Origin: an uncultured archaeon
Lineage (GTDB): Archaea; Halobacteriota; Methanosarcinia; Methanosarcinales; Methanoperedenaceae
Direction: 5' to 3'
Assembly: GCA_902386205.1 (NCBI GenBank)
Contig: CABMIH010000057.1
Location: forward strand, 62,001 to 126,000
DNA length: 64,000 nt
Under the pieces are notes generated by a model. That model searched no databases and was not told the origin of the DNA. It saw only the letters and a program-made list of their open reading frames with translations. A program made the translations under genes and the position numbers. Positions 25,213-33,683 of this stretch are shown piece by piece (within the stretch, counting starts at the first letter, position 1; each line of letters begins with the position of its first letter).

Positions 25213-27164
25213 CCTCCGATCTCAGCCTCAGAAAGAGACTTTTCAAGCTTTGCACATTCGTTACGGGCGGCGCGAAGAATGTGCGACATCCGTACGGGCT
25301 CACCGCCGTCAGCCGCAAGAAATGCCGCATTGAGGGCAATGTTGTGGATGTTCCCTCCAGCCACATTAAGCTGCGCCAGTTTTTTCGTATCCAGCCCTTC
25401 AGTAAACTTTTTCTCCGGGAAAATCCTGTTCCATATTTCTGCGCGCTGCGAAGTATCAGGGAACGGGAACCGAACAATAAACCGGATGCGGCGAAGAAAT
25501 GCCGGATCCAGGGCATTTTTCATGTTGGTGGTCAGTATTGCAAGTCCCCTGTACGCTTCCATGCGTGCAAGCAGGTAGCTCACTTCGATATTCGCGTACC
25601 TGTCATGACTGTCCCTCACTTCGCTGCGTTTTCCGAAAAGCGCATCCGCTTCATCGAACAGCAGGAGCCCCCCGCCTTCATCAGCAGCATCAAAAACACG
25701 CCTCAGGTTCTTCTCAGTCTCGCCTATATATTTAGTTACTACCTGGCTCAGGTCGATGCGATACAGATCAAGCCTCAACTCATTTGCAAGAACCTCGGCC
25801 GCCATCGTTTTTCCCGTGCCGCTTTCTCCAACAAAAAGAGCGCTTATGCCCATGCCCCGTGATTCCTTTTTCGAAAATCCCCATTTTTCATATACTGTCG
25901 CCCGGTGGCGCACCTGGGCCGCGATCTCCCTGAGTGTCTGGATTTGTTTTTCAGGAAGTACAAGGTCATCCCATTCAGCCGCGGGTTTGATCCTCTGCGC
26001 CAGGTTTTCCATTTGCGGTCTTACCTGTGAAAGACACGCTTCCCAGAGCACATTACCTGTTTCATCTGGATTTTTCGAGTCTTTACAGCCCCTCACCTGA
26101 GCACAGGCATTACTTATTGCCTGGGCGCCCAGGTTGAACTGTGAAACAAGCCCCTCAACCTGGCCGTTAAGCCCGGGCACCAGTGTTCCAAGTTCCCTCT
26201 TCCATATCTCGCGCTGTTCACCCGGAGTCAGGCATGGAATATCAAATATTATCATCGAACGCCTGCCGGTTGGCCGCCTGTCCCGGCATGTAATTACCAG
26301 GGCGCTCCTTATTCCTTCAATAAGCCGGTTAACCGCTTTTTCCCGTGCCGGTTCCAAAGTGTCGGTTCCATCGCAATCAAGCAAAAGAGCAATACCACCC
26401 AGGGCAGCCTCGCGTTCCCATAACTTTATGAAGGCATCTATCTCCCCGGATGCAGTCGGAACAGCACTGGCAGATATCACGCTCACATTCATTCCCAACA
26501 AGCCGCATGTCATTGCAGCGATGGCGCGGCTGGCCGATGCATCTTCCCCGCACAACTCCAATGCGGGAAGACCTGAATTACCTGCATTCTGCTGCCATGT
26601 CCTGGCAACCCGGCCTGCAATTTCCCGGTGCGATTCCACATCAGTAGCAGCCCAGGTAAGAGGTTCGACCATGCCTGCAAGCCTCTCGTCAAGGTACTGC
26701 ACTCCTGTAAGGTAATGCAGTACCCGTTCATCTATACGCAGGGGGCTCTGGGTAATTGTATCCCCTGGCCCTATCTCTATGAGACGAAAATGGCGTAGGG
26801 GTGAAACGGGTGTAAGCGCGCTCCAGTGGGGTTCTGGAAGGATTGCCAGTGCCAGGCTGAAAGTGGGGAATGCGCGTTTTGGATCACCCTGGGCGCACAT
26901 TGAAGCAAATGTGGAATCAAGTTCCACTCCGGCGCACAACAGGAGCACATTCCGCTCAAACCTGGAAAGACTAAAAACCGCACACAGGGTATCAAGGGCT
27001 GGCGGGGCAGACATGGCAGAGGCGGCTTTTTCCAGATTCTCCCTGGATATCCGGCTCTTTTCAAGCATGTCATGTGAAGCATCGTTCCGGGATTCAAGTA
27101 ACGAGCGAACGATGGCAAGTTCAGACATCAGATATGTCTTATTTGCCTCATGCCAGTCGTTCAT
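25203..27164 (-). CDS. eCIS AAA+ ATPase (Afp15-like)
   Basis: This 653-residue protein carries one active AAA+ module. Walker A GESGTGKT lies at 446-453 and Walker B LLLFDEAD at 500-507. The second-region sensor LTTN lies at about 545-548 and an arginine-rich segment RRIRFIVRFPFPD follows. The first half is a degenerate AAA-like domain without a P-loop. In the Afp/PVC systems the equivalent ATPase is needed for particle assembly or cargo loading, and the same cytoplasmic role is inferred here. It overlaps the DUF4255 gene by 4 bases. Confidence 0.9.
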   Translation of the reverse strand: MNDWHEANKTYLMSELAIVRSLLESRNDASHDMLEKSRISRENLEKAASAMSAPPALDTLCAVFSLSRFERNVLLLCAGVELDSTFASMCAQGDPKRAFPTFSLALAILPEPHWSALTPVSPLRHFRLIEIGPGDTITQSPLRIDERVLHYLTGVQYLDERLAGMVEPLTWAATDVESHREIAGRVARTWQQNAGNSGLPALELCGEDASASRAIAAMTCGLLGMNVSVISASAVPTASGEIDAFIKLWEREAALGGIALLLDCDGTDTLEPAREKAVNRLIEGIRSALVITCRDRRPTGRRSMIIFDIPCLTPGEQREIWKRELGTLVPGLNGQVEGLVSQFNLGAQAISNACAQVRGCKDSKNPDETGNVLWEACLSQVRPQMENLAQRIKPAAEWDDLVLPEKQIQTLREIAAQVRHRATVYEKWGFSKKESRGMGISALFVGESGTGKTMAAEVLANELRLDLYRIDLSQVVTKYIGETEKNLRRVFDAADEGGGLLLFDEADALFGKRSEVRDSHDRYANIEVSYLLARMEAYRGLAILTTNMKNALDPAFLRRIRFIVRFPFPDTSQRAEIWNRIFPEKKFTEGLDTKKLAQLNVAGGNIHNIALNAAFLAADGGEPVRMSHILRAARNECAKLEKSLSEAEIGGWV

Positions 27165-28396
27165 GGGATGGTCACCTTTGGCCCGGTATACTGGTTGAAT
27201 GCAGGACTGGCAGGATTCGTGTCCACTGCCAACTGGCTTTGTGCACCATCCACCTGCACACGGATGAGATAATCGCCTGTCTCAACGCCAGGAACACGGA
27301 TGGTTATGGAATCCGAATCTTCTTCTCTTGACGGGGCAGTAAAATAATACGATCTTCCTTCACTGCCAGGCATGGGGTTCATCATCAGGGTCACACGCTG
27401 CTTCTTCCCGACTGTGGGTTTAAGTTTGATTGCCAGACCCAGGCCATCTTCAGGGTCATCGGATACATCGATTTGCATGATGGACGGGTAGAGGACAAAG
27501 GGCATGATGGTCGATTCAACACCTTTATGAGGAACTGGCGGAGTTCCCATCATGAACTGGTGGAATACCTGGACACCCAGGACTCCTGCATGTAAACCTG
27601 GTGGCAGTTGCACACTGATCTGTGTATCACGTACATTTCCAGAAGAAGGCTGAACATCAATCCCTCCTATTCTAACCTTTGTGATATCTCCCCGCAGCTT
27701 TCTTCCATGAATCAGGATGGTGCTGTCAGCAAATATGGGATTTTCCTCACCATCCTTTGAGACGATCCTTTCAATCACCGGCTGGCGAAAAGGCATGACA
27801 TAAACATTCCGATCCCTGACAGGGAGTGCCTTTTGCGGCGAATCTTCGCTTTCTATCATGACAACCGTGGCCAGATAGGCTACCGATAGCCTGTATGTAG
27901 TCTGGAGAAAAACTGACCAGAGTTTCGACATTTCTTCAAGAGATAAGGCGATGGGAGTGAATTTAACGGTCTCGATCGCATCCGCAAGGTTGGATTTTCC
28001 CAGATATGTGGCTTCCTGTATCGTTTGTTCAATCATTTTCCGTGTCAGGACAGGCTGTGCATGCAAAGTCTTTACAGCGCTTCCAAGAAGGCGCTGCGGC
28101 ATAAGTTCGATTTCCTCACCGTAGAAGGTCAATAAATAATGAAGATCGAGGGCTACCATAGGGCGCTGGATGAGCTCTCCCCCTGATGAACGGGTGGGCA
28201 GGTCCCAGCCACGTAAGGATGCATTCGGGGTGACCTGGTAAAGATATACGTTCACCCCTGTAGTGGGGGTTCCGCTATCTGTTGGATTAGGACGGACTGA
28301 TGTTGCATTTGCCCCTGTTACATCTTTGATCATGCCGGCCTGCAGCATCCGGCAAAGGGTTGCAGTTACTGTAGCTATAGCAAGGAAATTGCTCAT
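27161..28396 (-). CDS. eCIS tail terminator, DUF4255 (Afp16-like) with C-terminal Ig-like part
   Basis: This 411-residue protein has an N-terminal DUF4255/Pvc16 domain (about 1-200) with TVTATLCRMLQAGM, TGVNVYLYQVTPNASLRGWDLPTR and LDLHYLLTFYGEEIELMPQRLLGSAVKTLHAQPVLTR. Proteins of this family cap the tube and sheath at the distal end and fix tail length. The second half has IPT/Ig-like strands (VRIGGIDVQPSSGNVRDTQISVQLPPGLHAGVLGVQVFHQF and RVPGVETGDYLIRVQVDG). It abuts and overlaps the disordered protein gene upstream by 4 bases. Confidence 0.9.
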   Translation of the reverse strand: MSNFLAIATVTATLCRMLQAGMIKDVTGANATSVRPNPTDSGTPTTGVNVYLYQVTPNASLRGWDLPTRSSGGELIQRPMVALDLHYLLTFYGEEIELMPQRLLGSAVKTLHAQPVLTRKMIEQTIQEATYLGKSNLADAIETVKFTPIALSLEEMSKLWSVFLQTTYRLSVAYLATVVMIESEDSPQKALPVRDRNVYVMPFRQPVIERIVSKDGEENPIFADSTILIHGRKLRGDITKVRIGGIDVQPSSGNVRDTQISVQLPPGLHAGVLGVQVFHQFMMGTPPVPHKGVESTIMPFVLYPSIMQIDVSDDPEDGLGLAIKLKPTVGKKQRVTLMMNPMPGSEGRSYYFTAPSREEDSDSITIRVPGVETGDYLIRVQVDGAQSQLAVDTNPASPAFNQYTGPKVTIP

Positions 28397-29652
28397 AATG
28401 TATTCCCGTTCCGTTTTTTCAGATAATCATTTAATGAGAGGACGGGGTTTTGCCTGGAAGGGACGCTCACCTGTGCAGGTTTTGTTGCAGCCCTGACTTC
28501 GACATGCCCTATGGTCACTTTGATAACAGGATTTGTTGAATATGATTCAGCAATATGTTTCTCGGGAGGATTCCTGCTGGACGAAGCGCTGGCATTTTGA
28601 TAAAGCTTTCTCCTTGAAACAGGAGTCTCGGCAATGGTTGTTGAAACCAGGGAACCCTGGATTTCGCGCCTTTTCTGAGTGGAGATGTATGATTCGGAAG
28701 TGTGATATGTTTGAAACATTTTCTTGTCAGGCACACCAGTTTCTTTTCGTCTTAAAATCAATGTTCCGGGATCTTGAATCTGCAACTCATTTCCCGGTTT
28801 TGTGACATTGTGATATACATGTCCCTGTTTCGCAGACTTTTTTTCAGCAGAATCCGTTAGATTAATCATTTCAGGGATTTCGCCACTTGCAGCAACCTGA
28901 AATTCGCTTTGATTGCCAGTTTCTATCCTTTGATATTTATCCCCCGGTTTCTGGAGATTTCCCGGATCGGCGCGATCGGTTTGCGGTTCATGAGATATGC
29001 GTTCTGGTTGAACATGAAAAACACCTGGGGTATTTTTCAAGGTTTTCATATTTTCTGTGTATGCATTTTTAAGATTCCCGGGCACTTCATCATCCGGCGT
29101 CCCTGTAATATTCAGGCTTCTCCCAAGCTGGTAGAGGCTCTTTTTCTCTGCCGCCATAATTTCAGCTCTCCTGCTTTCAGGGCTGTTTTCATCTTTAACA
29201 GGTGTTTCGGAGATCATTGGTCTTGGCTGTGGATGATAAACGGTCTTTTCATTTTTCCATGTTGCATCTTCAGGCAACTGTTGAGTAACATCAGTCATAT
29301 CTCTGCCAAATCCCACATTTTCAGACATTGTTCCTGGGGTCAAGTCAAAACCGGACTGTTCATGCCCTGATATCACCTGAAGTCCGGCAGGCTTTACTTC
29401 AAAAGGGCTGCTCCCGGCGATTGTACCCCTTTCCTTTATGCCCGCACCGTAACCCGGATGTGCAACAATCTGCGTTATACCACGCGGCGCTCCCAGCTGA
29501 GAGACACCCTGATGCAGCCCCGGCTCAAATACCGAACCTTCCATGTTTTCCATGATAGATGCGGCGGCAAAGGATGGGGTGATCACAGGCTCTGCCACCT
29601 GTATCAAACCAAAGGTTCTTTCAACCAGTCTTGATAGAAAATCAGCCATCAT
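28393..29652 (-). CDS. eCIS-associated low-complexity protein with conserved ends
   Basis: This 419-residue protein is unlike its neighbours: it is rich in Pro, Ser, Glu and Gln and appears mostly disordered. The ends look conserved among eCIS loci: an N-terminal MMADFLSRLVERTFG followed by VAEPVITPSFAA, and a C-terminal NPVIKVTIGHVEVRA then LSLNDYLKKRNG. It lies between the gp26-like gene and the terminator, where a tape-measure gene might be expected, but it does not have the long helical character of known tape measures. A linker or scaffold role is as likely. It overlaps both neighbours by 4 bases. Confidence 0.6.
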   Translation of the reverse strand: MMADFLSRLVERTFGLIQVAEPVITPSFAAASIMENMEGSVFEPGLHQGVSQLGAPRGITQIVAHPGYGAGIKERGTIAGSSPFEVKPAGLQVISGHEQSGFDLTPGTMSENVGFGRDMTDVTQQLPEDATWKNEKTVYHPQPRPMISETPVKDENSPESRRAEIMAAEKKSLYQLGRSLNITGTPDDEVPGNLKNAYTENMKTLKNTPGVFHVQPERISHEPQTDRADPGNLQKPGDKYQRIETGNQSEFQVAASGEIPEMINLTDSAEKKSAKQGHVYHNVTKPGNELQIQDPGTLILRRKETGVPDKKMFQTYHTSESYISTQKRREIQGSLVSTTIAETPVSRRKLYQNASASSSRNPPEKHIAESYSTNPVIKVTIGHVEVRAATKPAQVSVPSRQNPVLSLNDYLKKRNGNTL

Positions 29653-30383
29653 TCCACCATATCGAGATAAAACTGCCGCCGTCTCTGGCTCATTGACAGT
29701 ATGTCAGACTCGTTCCACCCGTATGCGCGGGCAAGAGTATGTACCTCTTCAAGCAGCCGCCTGGCGTGTGAACTTATCTCCGTCCAGAAAAACGATACAA
29801 CGTCAAAAAGCATCTGCCAGGTGTGGTCACATGCCGGGCAGCGCAAATCAAGCAGAACCTCAGCATGCGTATCGCATTCAGCCATGCGCATCGAGAGGCA
29901 CCCTACTATCTCTTCAGGCAACTCCCTGCCGGTAATTTCCCTACCATTATGGAATGCCTGCTGCACACACCGCTCAACAAGCACCATACGCGCAGCGGCA
30001 ACATCCCTGTATCCTGCCGCTTCTGCCAGGTCTATACTGTTGGGCAGGCGGAAACGCAGGACAAAATCATCTGCTGCCAGTTCAAAGATACTTTCCGGTT
30101 CATACGGTTCCTGCACCGCGCAAATATCTTTTGTTGACATGGAGAACTCAAGGCGTTCCTGACAATGGGGGCACCTGGCAAAAAGATTTAACCTGCCTCC
30201 GAATACGAGTTCCCTGGCCGACAGGAGGCATGCATCCCGCTGTCCGATAGTGAGCATCGCCAGCTCATCCTTTGTCGAATCAGGGAAAGAAGGGGAAAGC
30301 AGGGTCAGCGCCTTATCCAGAGGATGCTGATTCTGACCCCGTTCCCAGATATTAAGGATATCCTGCGCTGACAGGGGTTGCAT
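29649..30383 (-). CDS. eCIS baseplate-associated protein, T4 gp26-like (PF12322 type) with zinc ribbon
   Basis: This 244-residue protein has the N-terminus MQPLSAQDILNIWERGQNQHPLDKALTLLSPSFP and then LAMLTIGQRDACLLSARELVFGGRLNLFARCPHCQERLEFSM. This pattern matches the T4 baseplate protein (PF12322) group. Two CxxC pairs, CPHC at about 70-73 and CPAC at about 181-184, should bind zinc. In T4 the equivalent is a baseplate-hub assembly factor, so an assembly role is inferred. It sits directly downstream of the tube gene with a 2-base gap. Confidence 0.75.
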   Translation of the reverse strand: MQPLSAQDILNIWERGQNQHPLDKALTLLSPSFPDSTKDELAMLTIGQRDACLLSARELVFGGRLNLFARCPHCQERLEFSMSTKDICAVQEPYEPESIFELAADDFVLRFRLPNSIDLAEAAGYRDVAAARMVLVERCVQQAFHNGREITGRELPEEIVGCLSMRMAECDTHAEVLLDLRCPACDHTWQMLFDVVSFFWTEISSHARRLLEEVHTLARAYGWNESDILSMSQRRRQFYLDMVE

Positions 30384-30385
30384 GG

Positions 30386-30904
30386 TTAACTGGGTTCTGT
30401 GAATGTGGGTTCTTCCGGCTCGCTTACTTCGTAGTCACGCTCCCAGCCTTCATTTTCAAGCTTCAAGGTCTGTATCGCCACGGCGTTGCCGCTCGCATCA
30501 AGACCGGGCAGGGCCTGGAATTCGGATACCCAGCACCGGTACAGTTTATAGGCAATGACCACCTGTCCTGCTTCGTTGTAGACTTCGATAATGATGTCCT
30601 TGCGGAAATCCTTGAGCGAAACCTCGATATTAGACCCGTAATTCCATACCTTGTTTGCCCACTGTTCAAAATCCTTGTCGTGAGTAACACCGCGCTCCAG
30701 TGTTACAGGATCGTATTTAGTCTGCCCCGGGGACTTGCGGACCGAACTCGGATCCCCCCCCTCGCGGTATGTTACCACATCTGTTGTACGCTTAAGGGCA
30801 CTGACTTTGTTGATCCCTGCCACGTATCGTCCATCCCACTTTACCCTGAATTTAAAGCTCTTATACGGATCGAACCTGGATGCATTTACGCTAAATTGTG
30901 CCAT
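30386..30904 (-). CDS. eCIS inner tube protein (Afp1/Afp5-like, T4 gp19-like)
   Basis: This 172-residue protein is the tube subunit. The residues DPYKSFKFRVKWDGRYVAGINKVSALKRTTDVVTYREGGDPSSVRKSPGQTKYDPVTLERGVTHDKDFEQWANKVW are the classical TIGR02241/gp19 signature and cover most of the first 100 residues. The C-terminus ends in an acidic tail (SEPEEPTFTEPS) longer than in some homologues. Only one tube gene is present in the operon, whereas Afp has two or three paralogues, so this subunit must build the whole tube. It lies 12 bases downstream of the sheath stop. Confidence 0.94.
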   Translation of the reverse strand: MAQFSVNASRFDPYKSFKFRVKWDGRYVAGINKVSALKRTTDVVTYREGGDPSSVRKSPGQTKYDPVTLERGVTHDKDFEQWANKVWNYGSNIEVSLKDFRKDIIIEVYNEAGQVVIAYKLYRCWVSEFQALPGLDASGNAVAIQTLKLENEGWERDYEVSEPEEPTFTEPS

Positions 30905-30916
30905 ATTTTTTCCTCC

Positions 30917-33553
30917 TTATGTCTGTATCTGACCTGCCATCTGCTGGATCTTGATGATTACGAACTCTGCCGGTTTTAATGGAGCAAAGCCAACCATTAT
31001 ATTGACTATTCCGCGGTTTCTATCATCCTGGGTTGTAGTTTCTTTGTCGCATTTGACAAAGTACGCATCTTTGGGAGTCTGCCCCTGGAAAGCCCCCTGC
31101 CTGAAAAGAGAGTGCATGAAGGCTCCGATGTTCAGGCGGATCTGCGACCAGAGCGGCTCGTCATTGGGTTCAAATACCACCCACTTGGTGCCCCGGTACA
31201 GGCTTTCCTCCAGGTAAAGAGCAAGCCGGCGGACCGGTATGTACTTCCATTCTGAAGCCATCTGGTCAGCTCCATCCAGGGTGCGTCCTCCCCAGCATAC
31301 GTTTCCATAGACCCTGAAATTACGCAGGCAGTTGATCGCAAGTGGATTTAACGTGCCATTTTGGTCATCAGTCAGTGTATAGTCAAGCCCCTGGACATTT
31401 ACCAGTGCTGCCTCGGTACCTGCCGGCGCTTTCCATATGCCTCGATTGCTATCTGTGCGGGAATACAGGCCCGCCACAGTCCCGCTTGCGCCAAAAGACC
31501 TGAGCCTGAACTCGTTCAGGGTGTCCGCCACTTTGATCCGCGGGAAATATAGTGCAGCGTTCTTATGACGTATGTTGGTTTTTCCCAGCCACTCTTTGAC
31601 CTTTTGCACATCGCTTATATTGTTGGGGGTATCTACAATAAAAAAGGCTCTCCGGTTTTCGCAGTACTTTATGGCCACTGACATTACCATATTTGCCTCT
31701 GTAGCTGTCAATGAATTATTTCCTGTTACAATTGAAGTGCGGGGAATGCACAGAATATTGAACAGGTCAACATCCTCAAGAGCATAAAGACCAGTCTTAT
31801 CAGCAAGATTCCCTATCAGTGCATTACCGACTGGCGGAACGCCGTTACTTCCTTTTACTCCTGCCCCCTGCGCAGTATTCAGGATTGCTGCAGTAGATCC
31901 CAGTTTGTATTCCTGAATATTTGCTGTTGCTTGTCCGGTGCCCAATTTGAGCTCGGAAACAGTCGCGGAATCCAGAGGCGTTGCTGTAAAAACCACCGCA
32001 TTACTACCATTTTCAATGGCAACAACAAGCCTGCTGGAATCATGTATAGCTACCCTGGCACTTGTGAATGCTGTGCTCGAATGAGCCGCCTTTATCACAG
32101 TCTCAAGTTTTGCCCTTGCATCAGTCAAACTTGAAGGTTTTGAGGTGAATGTTGCTGTGTGCGGGCCTTCATTTCCAATCTTGAGATCAAGTGAAGCAGT
32201 ATCGGCGGTCAATGACGCCCACGTTGACAGATCTCCTGAAACCACTCCATTAACAGATCCGATGTCAGCTGTACCAAGCTTCAGTTCGTTCAGCGTTGTG
32301 GTATCCGATAGAGTGGATGTAAAGGAAATGTCCTGATTTGAAAGTCCAGGCAATATAATAAGTCTATTTTCAGATGCGTTGCTATATTCTGATACCCTGA
32401 CACCTGAAAAGGCAGCATTTGAAGAAGCTGCTGCACGGATTGAGGTCTCCAGTGCTATCCTTGCTTCACTCAGGGTTGTCGGTGCCGCGAAGGTGATTTC
32501 ATGATTTTCCCCTCCGATAGTTATGTTCAGGGATGAAGGATCACTCGTTAATGTTGGGAAGGTACTCAGATCCCCGGAAATTACACCTTCTATCTGGGGA
32601 GAAGAATCAAGCTTCAGTTCTTTCAATGTCGGATTTGCACCGGACGGACTGAAAGTTATAACCGAAGATGCCGAAGTAGGTCCGGCAAGAACGCGAATAC
32701 CTGCTGGCAGTCTTTCTACAATTGCCGAAGCAAAAGCGGGATTGTCCGGTTTACTTGACCTGATGGCTTTTTCCAGCATCGGAACTATATTATCAAGAGT
32801 CAGGGTAGACGGGTTCGCACCCTTGATATCCAGAATCGCTTCGGCCGTACCTTCAGTACTGGTACCGGTACCGATAGTCACCGTAATACCGGGTTTTGTT
32901 TTTGTTAAACCGGCGAAAGTCGAAAGGTCACCGGAAACAGTGCCGTTCTGCAATGGCAGGGAAGTTCCAATATCCGACACTCTGATCAATTTTGAACCTG
33001 AGTCTTCATCGTTTATTACAGTTTGAACAAAGCGCGGGCTGGTTTGATTTATCGAAAGGTTGGAAAAAACCTCATATCTGGATAAGCGCAGGGTTCCCCG
33101 GACAGTTGTATATTCCGAAACCTTCATGTTGAATAAGGATGCCGGATCGGCTGTGTTATAGTCAATCTTTACCTGCAGATTGTTCCCCCAGTCGCCTTCG
33201 TTTATCGCTTCCACAGATAAGGCGGTTGCCCCACCTATTAAGCTCAATATTGTAACTTTGGCTTTTGCAAGAGGTTTGGAAACCGTGCCTGTGGCTGTCC
33301 GGACGACCCAGGCTTCACTTCCCCCGTTAAGGAAAAATTGCTGTATGGCATAGCTTGCCTCGCTGCTGGAATCAAGTCCTCCGAATTCACGCTCGAAATC
33401 GCCCATATTAAAAATCTGGACCGCCTTATTCATCGGTCCGTTTTTAAAATAATCAATAAAGGCGGCCACCGATGTGCTGACGCCCATAATAGTCCTGACG
33501 CCGCTGGGAATCTCCTCAATGTACACACCCGGATAGGTTGGTGAAATTGGCAT
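30917..33553 (-). CDS. eCIS contractile sheath with three inserted repeat domains
   Basis: This 878-residue protein is about twice the usual sheath length. Residues 1-90 (SPTYPGVYIEEIPSGVRTIMGVSTSVAAFIDYF) and about 590-878 (LFNILCIPRTSI, PRIKVADTLNEFRLRSFGASGTVAGLYSRTDSNRGIWKAPAGTEA, PVRRLALYLEESLYRGTKWVVFEPNDEPLWSQIRLNIGAFMHSLFRQGAFQG) are the conserved core of contractile sheaths. Between them, three tandem units start with SGDLSTF/W at about residues 207, 326 and 440 and end with LxELKLxx. They should project on the particle surface. A GAGGA ribosome-binding site precedes the ATG. The gene is second in the operon. Confidence 0.93.
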   Translation of the reverse strand: MPISPTYPGVYIEEIPSGVRTIMGVSTSVAAFIDYFKNGPMNKAVQIFNMGDFEREFGGLDSSSEASYAIQQFFLNGGSEAWVVRTATGTVSKPLAKAKVTILSLIGGATALSVEAINEGDWGNNLQVKIDYNTADPASLFNMKVSEYTTVRGTLRLSRYEVFSNLSINQTSPRFVQTVINDEDSGSKLIRVSDIGTSLPLQNGTVSGDLSTFAGLTKTKPGITVTIGTGTSTEGTAEAILDIKGANPSTLTLDNIVPMLEKAIRSSKPDNPAFASAIVERLPAGIRVLAGPTSASSVITFSPSGANPTLKELKLDSSPQIEGVISGDLSTFPTLTSDPSSLNITIGGENHEITFAAPTTLSEARIALETSIRAAASSNAAFSGVRVSEYSNASENRLIILPGLSNQDISFTSTLSDTTTLNELKLGTADIGSVNGVVSGDLSTWASLTADTASLDLKIGNEGPHTATFTSKPSSLTDARAKLETVIKAAHSSTAFTSARVAIHDSSRLVVAIENGSNAVVFTATPLDSATVSELKLGTGQATANIQEYKLGSTAAILNTAQGAGVKGSNGVPPVGNALIGNLADKTGLYALEDVDLFNILCIPRTSIVTGNNSLTATEANMVMSVAIKYCENRRAFFIVDTPNNISDVQKVKEWLGKTNIRHKNAALYFPRIKVADTLNEFRLRSFGASGTVAGLYSRTDSNRGIWKAPAGTEAALVNVQGLDYTLTDDQNGTLNPLAINCLRNFRVYGNVCWGGRTLDGADQMASEWKYIPVRRLALYLEESLYRGTKWVVFEPNDEPLWSQIRLNIGAFMHSLFRQGAFQGQTPKDAYFVKCDKETTTQDDRNRGIVNIMVGFAPLKPAEFVIIKIQQMAGQIQT
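31919..32950 (-). repeat. Three tandem repeats of about 115 codons inside the sheath gene
   Basis: Residues 202-322, 323-437 and 438-545 of the sheath each read GxVSGDLSTFxxLT, then a strand, a helical segment xxxARxxLExxIxAA or similar, then xxLxELKLxx. The period is about 107-120 residues and the units are diverged, so the duplication is old. Confidence 0.8.
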
Positions 33554-33554
33554 T

Positions 33555-33683
33555 TTAAATCCTCCTCGTTAAGATCGGTGCCTCGATCGCATTATAGTCT
33601 TCAACGATACTAACCTGAGATGCCGAAATCTTCAGCCTCCCGATAGCATGGGCATTTACTGCCCGTTTATTTTTTTCTGACAT
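33555..33683 (-). CDS. 42-residue first gene of the eCIS operon
   Basis: This is a short protein starting MSEKNKRAVNAHAIGRL and ending NAIEAPILTRRI. I chose the ATG at 33681-33683 because a strong GGAGGTAAG ribosome-binding site lies a few bases upstream, whereas the longer open frame that runs to 33845 has no such site and its extra residues look non-coding. It ends one base before the sheath start codon, so it is translationally linked to the sheath. No family was recognised. It could be a structural minor protein, a chaperone or a leader for coupling. Confidence 0.75.
   Translation of the reverse strand: MSEKNKRAVNAHAIGRLKISASQVSIVEDYNAIEAPILTRRI

Larger units (their letters stand above)
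4099..33683 (-). other. Extracellular contractile injection system (eCIS) locus
   Basis: Twenty-one minus-strand genes are arranged head to tail, and most neighbours overlap or abut by a few bases. Sheath, tube, terminator, AAA+ ATPase, adaptor, LysM protein, hub, OB-fold spike, PAAR-like tip, gp25-like wedge, J-like baseplate proteins and a fibre are all present. Four cargo-like proteins sit between the ATPase module and the hub module. Capsid, portal, terminase, integrase and lysis genes are absent. This combination defines a phage-tail-like particle of the Afp/PVC group rather than a prophage, and the lack of TssJLM-like membrane proteins argues against a type VI system. Confidence 0.93.

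Noticed and set aside
25203..25862. Plus-strand open frame of 221 codons within the AAA+ ATPase gene
   Set aside because: It is antisense to the Walker A and Walker B region of a complete ATPase; shadow frame.
4099..33683. A prophage or a type VI secretion system
   Set aside because: No capsid, portal, terminase, integrase or lysis genes and no TssJLM-like membrane proteins; DUF4157, DUF4255 and an AAA+ ATPase beside the tail genes mark it as an eCIS.
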